In this document: positions 35,102 to 42,666 of the stretch, in pieces | Layout: the number at the start of each line of letters is the position of its first letter | How positions within the stretch are numbered: position 1 is the first letter of the stretch | Assembly: GCA_045633415.1 (NCBI GenBank) | Contig: JAZQYH010000061.1 | Coordinates: forward strand, 10,221 to 74,220 | Reading direction: 5' to 3' | From: RGIG3102 sp045633415 | GTDB taxonomy: Bacteria; Bacillota; Clostridia; Oscillospirales; Ruminococcaceae | DNA length: 64,000 nt | Position numbers and translations under genes: made by a program | The notes under the pieces: model-generated | Database searches by the model: none | What the model saw: the letters and a program-made list of their open reading frames with translations, nothing else | What the model was told of the DNA's origin: nothing

Positions 35102-36319
35102 TTAACCTTTGTAAACAACACCGTTTTTCATAACAAATTCACATCTTGTCATAGTGGTGATATCTTCACGTGGGTCAGCATCAAATGCTACGATATCAGC
35201 ATATTTGCCTGCAGTAATAGAACCAACTGTATCCTGTCGGCGGATAAGTTCTGATGCTGTTTTTGTTGCACATGTAAGGGCTTCAAGTGGTTCAATACCA
35301 AATTCTTGCATAAGCTGGAATTCATAACCCTGTTTGCCATGGAAGTTGTATGGTGTGCCAGAGTCAGTACCAAATGCAATTTTTACACCAGCTGCTCTTG
35401 CTTTTGTAACACCGTTTTTGTGGTTTGCAAGAACCTGTTTGGCTTTGTCTACCATAAACTGCGGAATACCTGCTTCAGCACCCATTACAATAATTCTTTC
35501 AGCTGCAATGATTGTAGGAACAAGATAAGTACCACGTTTTGCCATTTCTTCGATACATTCATCATCCAGCATCATACCGTGTTCAACGGAAGTAACACCT
35601 GCTTTAACAGCACATTTGATACCATTTGTGCCGTGTGCATGTGTAGCTGTGATAACACCATACATTTCAGCTATTTCGCATACAGCTTTCATTTCTTCAA
35701 ATGTCATCTGCTGTGCACCAACTGTTGTACCTTTACTCATAACGCCACCAGTTGACATAAATTTAAGTACATCAACACCATGCTTAACATTATATCTTGC
35801 AGCTTTCAGCATAGCATCTGGGCCATCAGCAATATTGCCAGAAATAGCTACTGGTGATTCAGAGATATATGGATTATAATGGCTGTCTGCATGGCCACCA
35901 GTTGTACCGATACATGGGCCGGAAACCAGAAGTCTAGGACCTACAATTTCGCCTCTGTCAATGGCATTTCTCAGTGCTACATCATTGAAACCAGGTTCAC
36001 CAACAGAACGGAGTGTTGTAAAACCTGCCATAAGGTCTGCCTGTGCCATTCTCATCATAAAGTAAGCGCTGTCCCCCAGTGTTGTCTGCCCGCTGGATGG
36101 GTTTGCTTCACCATTGGAAGAAAGATGAACGTGGCAGTCAATAAGACCAGGTGTTACAAATTTGCCTGTAAGGTCAACCATTTCATAACCTTCTGTTTCG
36201 TCTGTCCATGGACAAACTTTTTCAATTATATTATCTTTTACAAAAACCATAACATTTTCTAAAACCTGCTGGTTTTCAGAATCAAACATTTTTGAGCATT
36301 TAAGAACTTTACATGCCAT
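35102..36319 (-). CDS. Metal-dependent amidohydrolase (Xaa-Pro/Xaa-Arg dipeptidase-like), copy 1
   Basis: The 405-residue paralogue of the next gene shares the same motifs: DCHVHL, TTGGHADSHY, Lys in VDVLKFMSTGG, ATHAHG, TSVEHG and FGTDSGTPY. The two differ mainly in loops near the active site (for example SSNGEANPSSGQ against MMNGEPSGMM), suggesting different substrate ranges. AAGGAG precedes the ATG. A hairpin separates it from the transporter gene, so the two amidohydrolases may be expressed at a lower level. Confidence 0.82.
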   Translation of the reverse strand: MACKVLKCSKMFDSENQQVLENVMVFVKDNIIEKVCPWTDETEGYEMVDLTGKFVTPGLIDCHVHLSSNGEANPSSGQTTLGDSAYFMMRMAQADLMAGFTTLRSVGEPGFNDVALRNAIDRGEIVGPRLLVSGPCIGTTGGHADSHYNPYISESPVAISGNIADGPDAMLKAARYNVKHGVDVLKFMSTGGVMSKGTTVGAQQMTFEEMKAVCEIAEMYGVITATHAHGTNGIKCAVKAGVTSVEHGMMLDDECIEEMAKRGTYLVPTIIAAERIIVMGAEAGIPQFMVDKAKQVLANHKNGVTKARAAGVKIAFGTDSGTPYNFHGKQGYEFQLMQEFGIEPLEALTCATKTASELIRRQDTVGSITAGKYADIVAFDADPREDITTMTRCEFVMKNGVVYKG

Positions 36320-36370
36320 AATAAATATCTCCTTGAGAATATAGATAAAATTGAATTAAATAAAAAAACA

Positions 36371-36402
36371 AAAAAGACAGATACCGAAATATCTGTCTTT
36401 TT
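36371..36402 (-). terminator. Terminator/attenuator after transporter gene
   Basis: A perfect 13-bp stem AAAAAGACAGATA / TATCTGTCTTTTT with a 6-base loop runs into T residues in the minus direction. It sits inside the putative operon, between the transporter and the first amidohydrolase. Confidence 0.8.
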
Positions 36403-36418
36403 AAACTTAAATTTTAAA

Positions 36419-37600
36419 TTAGAAAATCATTGGAGCGATGATGCCAGCGAATACAACAGAAGCGATTGTAACTGTTGTGAAACCACCAACAATCATTTTT
36501 GGCATTACGTATGCCAGAGCTTTTTCTTTTTCTTCTGCTGTGAAGTCATCCATAGAAGCAACAACTTCGTTGGAAAGGATTTCTGTACCTGGGTAGCCGA
36601 ACAGAGCTGTAACGCCACAAGCAATAGAAACGTAAGGGTTGTAACCAACAACTTTACCAGCAATAAGAGCCATAATAGCAATACCGATAACGCCAAGAAC
36701 CAGACAACCAACCAGTGGAAGAATAAAGTTCAGAGCATCCATTGGGGAAACTGAAGCAAAGCCGTTAAATGTCAGAGCGTACATACAGAGCATGATATAG
36801 CCGTAACCGCCTGCATCTTTAAGTGCGTTTTTCTGCAGGAAGTTAATTTTCTTAGCAACGATACCAACCAGCAGGTACATGATGTTAACGTTAAGGAATG
36901 TCAGAACGTATGTAGAAAGCAGGTAACCACAAACTGCAACTACTGCAAGTTTAAAGAATTTAAGTGTAGATGTGTCAGCTGCTGGAGCTGGAGTTTTGAA
37001 AAGGTTTGTTTCAGGAAGTTTGAAAGCAGTTTTCTTTTCAGCATCGCCAGAGAACATGCCTTTTGCTTTAGCAGCGATAAGTTCTTTTTTGAGGCAGAAA
37101 GAAGCAACTGGCATACCAACCATAGACTGGAATGCAAGAACCAGAGCAGCGAAACCTGCGAAAGCTGGTTTACCAGCAGCGTTTGCAGCTTCAGAAACGA
37201 TCTGGAATGCGATAACACCACCAGAAACAACTGGAGCAGCTGTCAGAGAGTATTCTCTACCGAACAGCATATTACCTAATGTAAATGCCAGAACGCCGAT
37301 ACCTACGAGACCTGCGCAGCAAACAACAACAGTTTTCCACTCAGCAAGCAGTTCTTCGATTTCAATGGATGTACCCATGTTAACCAGAAGCATTGCAACA
37401 CCTGTTGCATTGAGTGTAGGAAGAAGTGTGGAATCTACAGCGATAGTAGCTGGGATTGCACCGGACCAGAAAAGGCCCATTGCTACGAAACAACCAAAAA
37501 CCATGGATGAAACGAAGCCATTAGTTTTGCGGGAAAGAAATTCGCCGATTACGAACGCAAGAGCGATAACAGCGAAACACATCATTGGAGTCCAAGTCAT
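36419..37600 (-). CDS. Predicted secondary transporter, about 10 membrane segments
   Basis: The 393-residue protein has two halves of about five hydrophobic segments each, joined by a charged cytoplasmic loop (about residues 168-215) containing KKELIAAKAKGMFSGDAEKK. NMGTSIEIEELL in the first half and GVTALFGYPGTEILSNE in the second resemble the discontinuous helices of the GltS/BART-like inverted-repeat transporters. I do not recognise a named family with certainty. It lies directly upstream of two cytoplasmic amidohydrolases and downstream of a leader ORF, so it probably imports their substrate. A GAGAGGAAA site precedes the ATG. Confidence 0.6.
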   Translation of the reverse strand: MTWTPMMCFAVIALAFVIGEFLSRKTNGFVSSMVFGCFVAMGLFWSGAIPATIAVDSTLLPTLNATGVAMLLVNMGTSIEIEELLAEWKTVVVCCAGLVGIGVLAFTLGNMLFGREYSLTAAPVVSGGVIAFQIVSEAANAAGKPAFAGFAALVLAFQSMVGMPVASFCLKKELIAAKAKGMFSGDAEKKTAFKLPETNLFKTPAPAADTSTLKFFKLAVVAVCGYLLSTYVLTFLNVNIMYLLVGIVAKKINFLQKNALKDAGGYGYIMLCMYALTFNGFASVSPMDALNFILPLVGCLVLGVIGIAIMALIAGKVVGYNPYVSIACGVTALFGYPGTEILSNEVVASMDDFTAEEKEKALAYVMPKMIVGGFTTVTIASVVFAGIIAPMIF

Positions 37601-37641
37601 AATATATTTCCTCTCTATAATTAAGAATTCAAAAATAAAAA

Positions 37642-37779
37642 TTAAATGTTAAAGTTATTAGGTTTAATAATCACTGGTTTAAAAAGACATATTAAATTGT
37701 CAAGGTCCACATTGTTTTTTATGCCTAGTGCAAATGGTAGTAGACTTAGGTTTTTAATGTCGCTAATGTCGTTTTTCAC
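37642..37779 (-). CDS. 45-residue leader ORF before transporter
   Basis: A GTG at 37779 (or an adjacent TTG at 37782) opens a 45-codon frame ending at TAA 37642-37644, 41 bases before the transporter ATG. The ribosome-binding site AGGAGGTGATC is an 11-base complement of the 16S rRNA 3' end, the strongest in the window, and a near-consensus promoter lies about 100 bases upstream. The peptide begins with charged residues (KNDISDIKN) and then is rich in Leu, Ile, Asn and Pro, ending KPNNFNI. It has no membrane segment or recognised domain. It could be a regulatory leader peptide or a small functional protein. Confidence 0.6.
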   Translation of the reverse strand: MKNDISDIKNLSLLPFALGIKNNVDLDNLICLFKPVIIKPNNFNI

Positions 37780-37822
37780 CAATGATCACCTCCTAAATTC
37801 AATACTCAATTGTTATTTTTGG

Positions 37823-37875
37823 ATATCAAATCCCCCCAGTTATACGGACTAATTAATATAACTTAAATTTGATAT
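37823..37875 (-). promoter_or_regulatory. Inverted repeat at start of transporter mRNA
   Basis: ATATCAAAT (37823-37831) and ATTTGATAT (37867-37875) form a perfect 9-bp inverted repeat 35 bases apart. The outer arm coincides with the predicted transcription start, so it could be a base-paired leader structure or a two-site operator. Confidence 0.4.
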
Positions 37876-37881
37876 GTCCAC

Positions 37882-37910
37882 ATTATCCTACTTTCGTCCT
37901 AATAAGTCAA
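37882..37910 (-). promoter_or_regulatory. Promoter of leader ORF-transporter operon
   Basis: Sigma-A-type promoter on the minus strand: TTGACT (37905-37910), a 17-base spacer and GATAAT (37882-37887). Confidence 0.75.
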
Positions 37911-38184
37911 TATTTTCTAATTTACTGTATTATTTTCCATTTTCAGCATTTTGCACAACCGTTTTTAAATAATTGTTATTTTTTCTGTTTATATGCACAA
38001 ATTGTTTAAAAATTAACTATTAATAAATTGTTAATTCTTCATTATTTTTGTGTAAATTGTTTAATTTATATTTAAATTTTCGTTATTATTACAATATAAA
38101 ATTGTATTATTTTTAACAATCTTATATATTTCTCTTGACAAATGTATTAAAATAATAACTAAAAAAGTATATCTGGAGTTAAAT
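37911..38184. other. AT-rich divergent intergenic stretch
   Basis: Between the transporter-operon promoter and the D-2-hydroxyacid dehydrogenase gene lies a very AT-rich stretch without a convincing ORF. A TTGACA at 38135-38140 (plus strand) is a candidate -35 for the dehydrogenase, but I see no well-spaced -10. No stable hairpin or known riboswitch is apparent. Confidence 0.5.
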
Positions 38185-39180
38185 ATGAAACCAATTTGCC
38201 TTGTTAATACCCCATTATCCCAGCAGACATTATACAATTTATGCAATATTATGCATAATTGCTGTGAATTAATCACACCAGAAAACACTGATGCCAATTC
38301 ACCCGAAATTGAATACCCTTTTGATAAATCACTCCTTGAAAAAGCAGAAATTTATATAGGAAATCCTGATTTCAATACACTTTCAGTTTGTAAAAATTTA
38401 AAGTGGCTTCAGCTAGCATCATCAGGGGCCGACAGCTATGCAAAATCAGGTATCATTGATAAAAATAGAACCCAGCTTACAAATGCTACAGGTGCTTATG
38501 GTCATGCAATAGCTGAATATATGGTTGCTGGTGTAATGGCTGTTATCAAAAAATATCATCTTTACAGAGATAATCAGCTCGCTGGCAAATGGCAGGACAT
38601 GGGCTTTTCCAGAACAATCCGTGGCAGTAAAGTACTGATAGTTGGTTTTGGTGACATCGGCGGTCAGTTCGGGCAGAAAATGAATGCACTTGGTTGTGAG
38701 ATACATGCAATAAAAAGAACAGTGTCTGATGTGCCAGAATATGTCAAATCAATATCCACACTTGATAAACTGGATAAGCTGCTTCCAGAAATGGATATTG
38801 TAGCTTTGTGTCTGCCTAACTCCCCTGCTACCGAAAATGTTATCAGCAAAAAACAACTCAGTCTTATGAAAAACGACTCTGTTCTGATTAATGTAGGCAG
38901 AGGTAATGCTGTAGACACAGATGCTCTGCTGGATGCACTGAACAACAATATTATCGGTAATGCAATATTGGATGTTACAAACCCAGAACCGCTGCCTTCA
39001 GACCATCCACTGTGGAAATGCAGTAATGCTGTAATCACACCTCATATTTCTGGTGGCTACCATGCCCAGGAAACAATCGACGGCATTGAAAATATTATAC
39101 TGGAAAATGCCAGACGATATGTAAACGGACAGGAACTTATAAATCAGGTTGATTTTGAAACAGGATACAGAAGAAAATAA
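38185..39180 (+). CDS. D-isomer-specific 2-hydroxyacid dehydrogenase
   Basis: The 331-residue protein has the two-domain layout of NAD(P)-dependent 2-hydroxyacid dehydrogenases. The catalytic Arg lies in INVGRGNAVD, Glu in DVTNPEPLP and His in VITPHISGG, with the nucleotide motif VGFGDIGGQFG (about residue 154). The early segment LKWLQLASSGADSY is typical of the GhrA/glyoxylate-reductase-like branch. GGAG precedes the ATG. It is a single-gene unit ending in a strong terminator. The substrate cannot be told from sequence. Confidence 0.88.
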   Translation: MKPICLVNTPLSQQTLYNLCNIMHNCCELITPENTDANSPEIEYPFDKSLLEKAEIYIGNPDFNTLSVCKNLKWLQLASSGADSYAKSGIIDKNRTQLTNATGAYGHAIAEYMVAGVMAVIKKYHLYRDNQLAGKWQDMGFSRTIRGSKVLIVGFGDIGGQFGQKMNALGCEIHAIKRTVSDVPEYVKSISTLDKLDKLLPEMDIVALCLPNSPATENVISKKQLSLMKNDSVLINVGRGNAVDTDALLDALNNNIIGNAILDVTNPEPLPSDHPLWKCSNAVITPHISGGYHAQETIDGIENIILENARRYVNGQELINQVDFETGYRRK

Positions 39181-39215
39181 ATAAATCGCTTGAGTGTAAC
39201 ACTCAAGCGATTTAT
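39181..39215. terminator. Bidirectional terminator
   Basis: A perfect 16-bp stem, ATAAATCGCTTGAGTG / CACTCAAGCGATTTAT, with a 3-base loop followed by T6 serves the dehydrogenase gene. Its complement also serves the yfcE-like gene converging from the right. Confidence 0.9.
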
Positions 39216-39218
39216 TTT

Positions 39219-39770
39219 TTAAAATTCATCTTTTAACACAAATCTGTATTCTTTCATCTCAAGATTTTTAAAATGTATGCCATCATCTTCTATTGTGATA
39301 TAGCTATGCTGGCTGTTTTCTTTTGGGATTGAAATGGAACCCGGATTTACATATGTGTAGTTATTTACTTTTTCACATACTGGAATATGTGTATGACCAT
39401 GAAGAAGGATATCACCATTTTTAAGCATTGGTGGATTTGCATTGTTATGATTATGTCCATGTGTAACAAAAATCATTTTATTATTCCAGTAAAGAAATGC
39501 ATAATCAGCAAGTATTGGGAATTTTAATACCATCTGGTCTACTTCTGTATCACAGTTACCTCTTACACAAAGAATTTCTTCTTTGATATTATTCAGCATT
39601 TCAATAACCTTTTTAGGTGCATATTCTTTTGGCAGGTCATTTCTTGGACCATGATATAAAACGTCACCAAGAAGTATGAGTTTATCTGCTTTTTCATTTT
39701 TATAGCATTCCAGCATTTTTTCTGCAAAATAAGCAGAACCATGAATATCTGATGCCACCATTAATTTCAT
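39219..39770 (-). CDS. yfcE: YfcE/MJ0936-type phosphodiesterase
   Basis: The 183-residue metallophosphoesterase has all five motifs in order: SDIHGS near the N-terminus, LLGDVLYHG, RGNCD, THGHNHN and HGHTHIP. YfcE enzymes are manganese-dependent phosphodiesterases of uncertain natural substrate. AGGAG precedes the ATG. It is monocistronic. Confidence 0.9.
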   Translation of the reverse strand: MKLMVASDIHGSAYFAEKMLECYKNEKADKLILLGDVLYHGPRNDLPKEYAPKKVIEMLNNIKEEILCVRGNCDTEVDQMVLKFPILADYAFLYWNNKMIFVTHGHNHNNANPPMLKNGDILLHGHTHIPVCEKVNNYTYVNPGSISIPKENSQHSYITIEDDGIHFKNLEMKEYRFVLKDEF

Positions 39771-39837
39771 ATTTAGTCTCCTCTTTATATTTAATTTCTG
39801 TATATAAATTTAACATACATATAGATTAAAGTAAAGA

Positions 39838-39866
39838 TTGACAGTTTATATACTATCGTATAAAGT
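39838..39866 (+). promoter_or_regulatory. Promoter of yjbR-like/AAA operon, unusually close to the ATG
   Basis: Consensus TTGACA (39838-39843), a 17-base spacer and TAAAGT (39861-39866) lie directly before the ATG at 39874. Transcription would begin at about the start codon, giving a leaderless or nearly leaderless mRNA. An alternative -10, TATACT at 39848-39853, would give a leader of only about 15-20 bases. Confidence 0.6.
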
Positions 39867-39873
39867 TATATAT

Positions 39874-40215
39874 ATGAAAAACTATTATATTGATAAATGT
39901 CTGGAATTTAAAGGCACATATCTTGATTATCCATTTGATGATTCTGATTGGGCCGCCATCAGACATAAAGAAAACAAAAAAATTTTTGCATTGATTTACA
40001 CCCATAACAGCAAAAACTGTATCAATTTCAAAAACACGCCTGAATGGGCTACTTTCTGGAGAGAAAGTTTTAAAGCAGTAGCACCTGCATACCATATGAA
40101 CAAAGAACATTGGAGTATGGTTACACTGGGCGAAGATGCAAATGAAGAGCAAATCATGCAGATGCTGTATGACAGCTATAAACTTACACAAAATAAAACG
40201 AGGAAAAGAAAATGA
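39874..40215 (+). CDS. MmcQ/YjbR family protein
   Basis: The 113-residue protein is of the YjbR/MmcQ family, with a CyaY-like fold: IDKCLEFKGTYLDYPF at the N-terminus, FALIYTHNSKNCINFKNTP and MNKEHWSMVTLGE. The role is not established, though some members bind DNA. The ATG at 39874 has no Shine-Dalgarno; an upstream in-frame TTG at 39838 is the -35 box itself. The stop overlaps the start of the AAA+ gene by four bases, so the two are linked. Confidence 0.8.
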   Translation: MKNYYIDKCLEFKGTYLDYPFDDSDWAAIRHKENKKIFALIYTHNSKNCINFKNTPEWATFWRESFKAVAPAYHMNKEHWSMVTLGEDANEEQIMQMLYDSYKLTQNKTRKRK

Positions 40216-41666
40216 GTGCTAAACTTAAAAGTGTATTAGAAACAGCCTATAAACTGTGTGATAATCTGGAAGCTACAGATGTTTGGGATAAAAACAATAC
40301 GGCTTCTGCAAGGGAAATTTTCCGTGGTGAACTGTTTCATTTTCTCTTAAACCTTAGTTTTGCTGATGCCAAAATAACTGTAAAGGAATCCACCTTTATA
40401 AAAGATAACCTTGGATTTGATTATTCTGTAAAAGAAATGCGTGAATATGCTATCGCAAATAGAATTTATGGTTCTGATTTTACAAACAAACTTCCATATT
40501 GCTTTAAAGCATTTGTAAAAGCTGATAATAATTTGGGTCAGGTTAAAGAAACATCAAAACTTATTCTGCAGATTTACAAAATGCTGGGACAGGAATTTTT
40601 AGCCTGTGATGGTATGGGTAAAACCGAAAGTTATTCTCTGGACCTTATGTGTAACAATATGCAGGGATATATAGATAAAACTTTTATTGAAACTGCAAAT
40701 CTTTCATTTGGTCAGCTGGCTGATAAAGACAATCAGGTCGCAAAATCACCTGATTTTATGCAGCCTGTTTCCCCTGCTGTCGCAACAGAAACTACTACAG
40801 CCAAACAACAACAGGCTAAAACAGAACAAGAAGAAAAAGAGCCAGAAAAAACACTGGACGAACTACTTGAAGAACTGAATGTTCTTATTGGTCTTGATAA
40901 GGTTAAAGAAGACGTAAAGAGCCTTATAAACCTTGTTAAAATCAGAAATATAAGAAAAGAACGTGGTATGGAAAGTCCTGACATGAGTCTGCATATGGTA
41001 TTCAGTGGAAACCCTGGTACAGGTAAAACAACTATCGCACGTCTCCTTGCACAGATTTACAAAGCAATGGGCCTTCTTTCAAAAGGTCATCTGGTGGAAG
41101 TTGACCGCAGTGGACTTGTGGGCGGTTATGTAGGCCAGACAGCACTTAAAGTACAGGAAGTTGTAAATAAAGCTCTGGGTGGTGTACTGTTTATTGACGA
41201 AGCATATTCCCTGACTGTTAACAGGGGCGCTTCCGACTACGGTTTTGAGGCGGTGGATACACTGCTGAAATTTATGGAAGATAACCGTGATGACATGATT
41301 GTTATCGTAGCAGGTTATCCAGCACCAATGGAAGAATTTTTAAACTCAAACCCTGGTTTAAAATCACGTTTCAATAAATATCTTTACTTTGAAGACTACA
41401 CTCCAGAAGAACTGATTGGTATCCTTAAACTCAATGCTAAAAAGGCTGACCTTGTTTTAAGCGAAGAAGCTGAAAAATTTGCAATGGATTTCTTTACAAA
41501 GCGCTGTGAAAACAGACCAGCAAACTATGCCAACGGCCGTGATGTACGTAACTTCTTTGAAAAAGCACTTATTAATCAGGCAAACCGACTGGCAAACCTT
41601 GAATCAATTGAAGACCGTCATCTGACAACACTGGAAGTTGAAGATTTTAATACAATACTGTTATAA
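40212..41666 (+). CDS. CbxX/SpoVK-type AAA+ ATPase with TerB-like N-terminal domain
   Basis: The 484-residue protein has an N-terminal helical region (about residues 1-165, including SFADAKITVKESTFI) resembling TerB-like domains. A low-complexity Gln/Glu linker (about 185-215) and a CbxX/CfqX-type AAA+ domain follow, with Walker A GNPGTGKTT (about 265-273), Walker B GGVLFIDEAYS (about 323-333), sensor RFNKYLYF and PANYANGRDVRNFFE. SpoVK and Rubisco activase CbbX are relatives; the target here is unknown. It is coupled to the yjbR-like gene and ends at a bidirectional terminator. Confidence 0.82.
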   Translation: MSAKLKSVLETAYKLCDNLEATDVWDKNNTASAREIFRGELFHFLLNLSFADAKITVKESTFIKDNLGFDYSVKEMREYAIANRIYGSDFTNKLPYCFKAFVKADNNLGQVKETSKLILQIYKMLGQEFLACDGMGKTESYSLDLMCNNMQGYIDKTFIETANLSFGQLADKDNQVAKSPDFMQPVSPAVATETTTAKQQQAKTEQEEKEPEKTLDELLEELNVLIGLDKVKEDVKSLINLVKIRNIRKERGMESPDMSLHMVFSGNPGTGKTTIARLLAQIYKAMGLLSKGHLVEVDRSGLVGGYVGQTALKVQEVVNKALGGVLFIDEAYSLTVNRGASDYGFEAVDTLLKFMEDNRDDMIVIVAGYPAPMEEFLNSNPGLKSRFNKYLYFEDYTPEELIGILKLNAKKADLVLSEEAEKFAMDFFTKRCENRPANYANGRDVRNFFEKALINQANRLANLESIEDRHLTTLEVEDFNTILL

Positions 41667-41673
41667 CAAAAAT

Positions 41674-41700
41674 AAACCGGCAGGTATTCCCTGCCGGTTT
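41674..41700. terminator. Bidirectional terminator
   Basis: An 11-bp stem, AAACCGGCAGG / CCTGCCGGTTT, with a TATTC loop and flanking A/T runs lies between the AAA+ gene and the converging nucleoside hydrolase gene. Confidence 0.9.
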
Positions 41701-41708
41701 TATTTTAT

Positions 41709-42665
41709 TTAGTTAAATTTTTTAGCCGCTTCAATGTGCATATTGATAAGTTTTTCTCTGTCTGCTTTCATTGAAACAAATGTATTTGCTGGTTTGCCTG
41801 TGTAGTTGATAAGGTCTGTAACTGTACAACCACGTGTTTTTACACCTTTCAGTTCAACATCAACAAAGCAATGTTTGAACTCTACCACTGATTCATCCAA
41901 CAGCCATGCAACTGGCAGTGAGTCGTGAAGAACTGCGCCAGGGAGACCACCAAGTGCTTTATAGATATCAGAGTACTGCTGCATGCAGTCTTTCAGCCAT
42001 TCGCCTGTTTTACCGCCATTGTCAGCAATAGCCTGTCTTTCATCATCAGTGATGAAACAACCCATTGTAGCATCAAGGCTGAACATATATTTAGGAATAT
42101 CGCTCATAAAAACAATTTTAGCTGAATCTGGGTCATGACCGATATTTGCTTCAACGGAGAAGCCCATATTACCACCAAATGCGGCGCCACCCATAAGTGC
42201 AATACATTCTACCTTTTCACGAAGGTCTGGGTAGGCCATGATAAATGTAGCAATGTTTGTAAGTGGAGCTGTTGCAACGATAGTTACTTTTTCTTCACTT
42301 TCTCTGATTGCTTTTGCCATAAGATCAACTGCTGGCATATTTACAACTGTTTTTGTTGGTTCAGGCAGTCTGTTACCTACATTGCCCAGACCATCACGAC
42401 CGTGGATATCTACCATTGGTGCGATAGAGTAATCGATTGGTGGGTCGATTAATGGACGATAGGAACCAACTGCAACAGGTACATCAAGACCTAACAGTTC
42501 GCAGATTTTAAGAGTATTTTTTGTTGTGTCATCAACAGAAGAGTTGCCGAATACTGTTGTGATTGCTTTCAGTTCAAGAGAATCAGCCGCTGCTACCAGA
42601 AGCAATGCCAAAGTATCATCAACGCCTGTATCAACGTCCATAATAATAGGTTTCTTTTTAAGCAT
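41709..42665 (-). CDS. Nucleoside hydrolase (IU-NH family), His-type
   Basis: This 318-residue enzyme is of the family that splits nucleosides into base and ribose. It has the calcium site DVDTGVDD near the N-terminus, TNIATF in the middle, VEANIGHDPDSA, and the active-site pair HD in AVLHDSLPVAW. The start at 42665 has AGGAGG nine bases upstream and follows the previous gene's stop by one base. It is paired with a paralogue that lacks the His, so the two may prefer different nucleosides. Cytoplasmic. Confidence 0.9.
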   Translation of the reverse strand: MLKKKPIIMDVDTGVDDTLALLLVAAADSLELKAITTVFGNSSVDDTTKNTLKICELLGLDVPVAVGSYRPLIDPPIDYSIAPMVDIHGRDGLGNVGNRLPEPTKTVVNMPAVDLMAKAIRESEEKVTIVATAPLTNIATFIMAYPDLREKVECIALMGGAAFGGNMGFSVEANIGHDPDSAKIVFMSDIPKYMFSLDATMGCFITDDERQAIADNGGKTGEWLKDCMQQYSDIYKALGGLPGAVLHDSLPVAWLLDESVVEFKHCFVDVELKGVKTRGCTVTDLINYTGKPANTFVSMKADREKLINMHIEAAKKFN

Positions 42666-42666
42666 A

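Noticed and set aside
37780..38184. A known riboswitch in the divergent intergenic region
   Set aside because: Apart from one 9-bp inverted repeat I see no conserved core of a riboswitch class that I can recognise.
38061..38297. A 78-codon minus-strand frame overlapping the D-2-hydroxyacid dehydrogenase start
   Set aside because: It overlaps a clear gene, has no good ribosome-binding site and lies mostly in AT-rich noncoding sequence.
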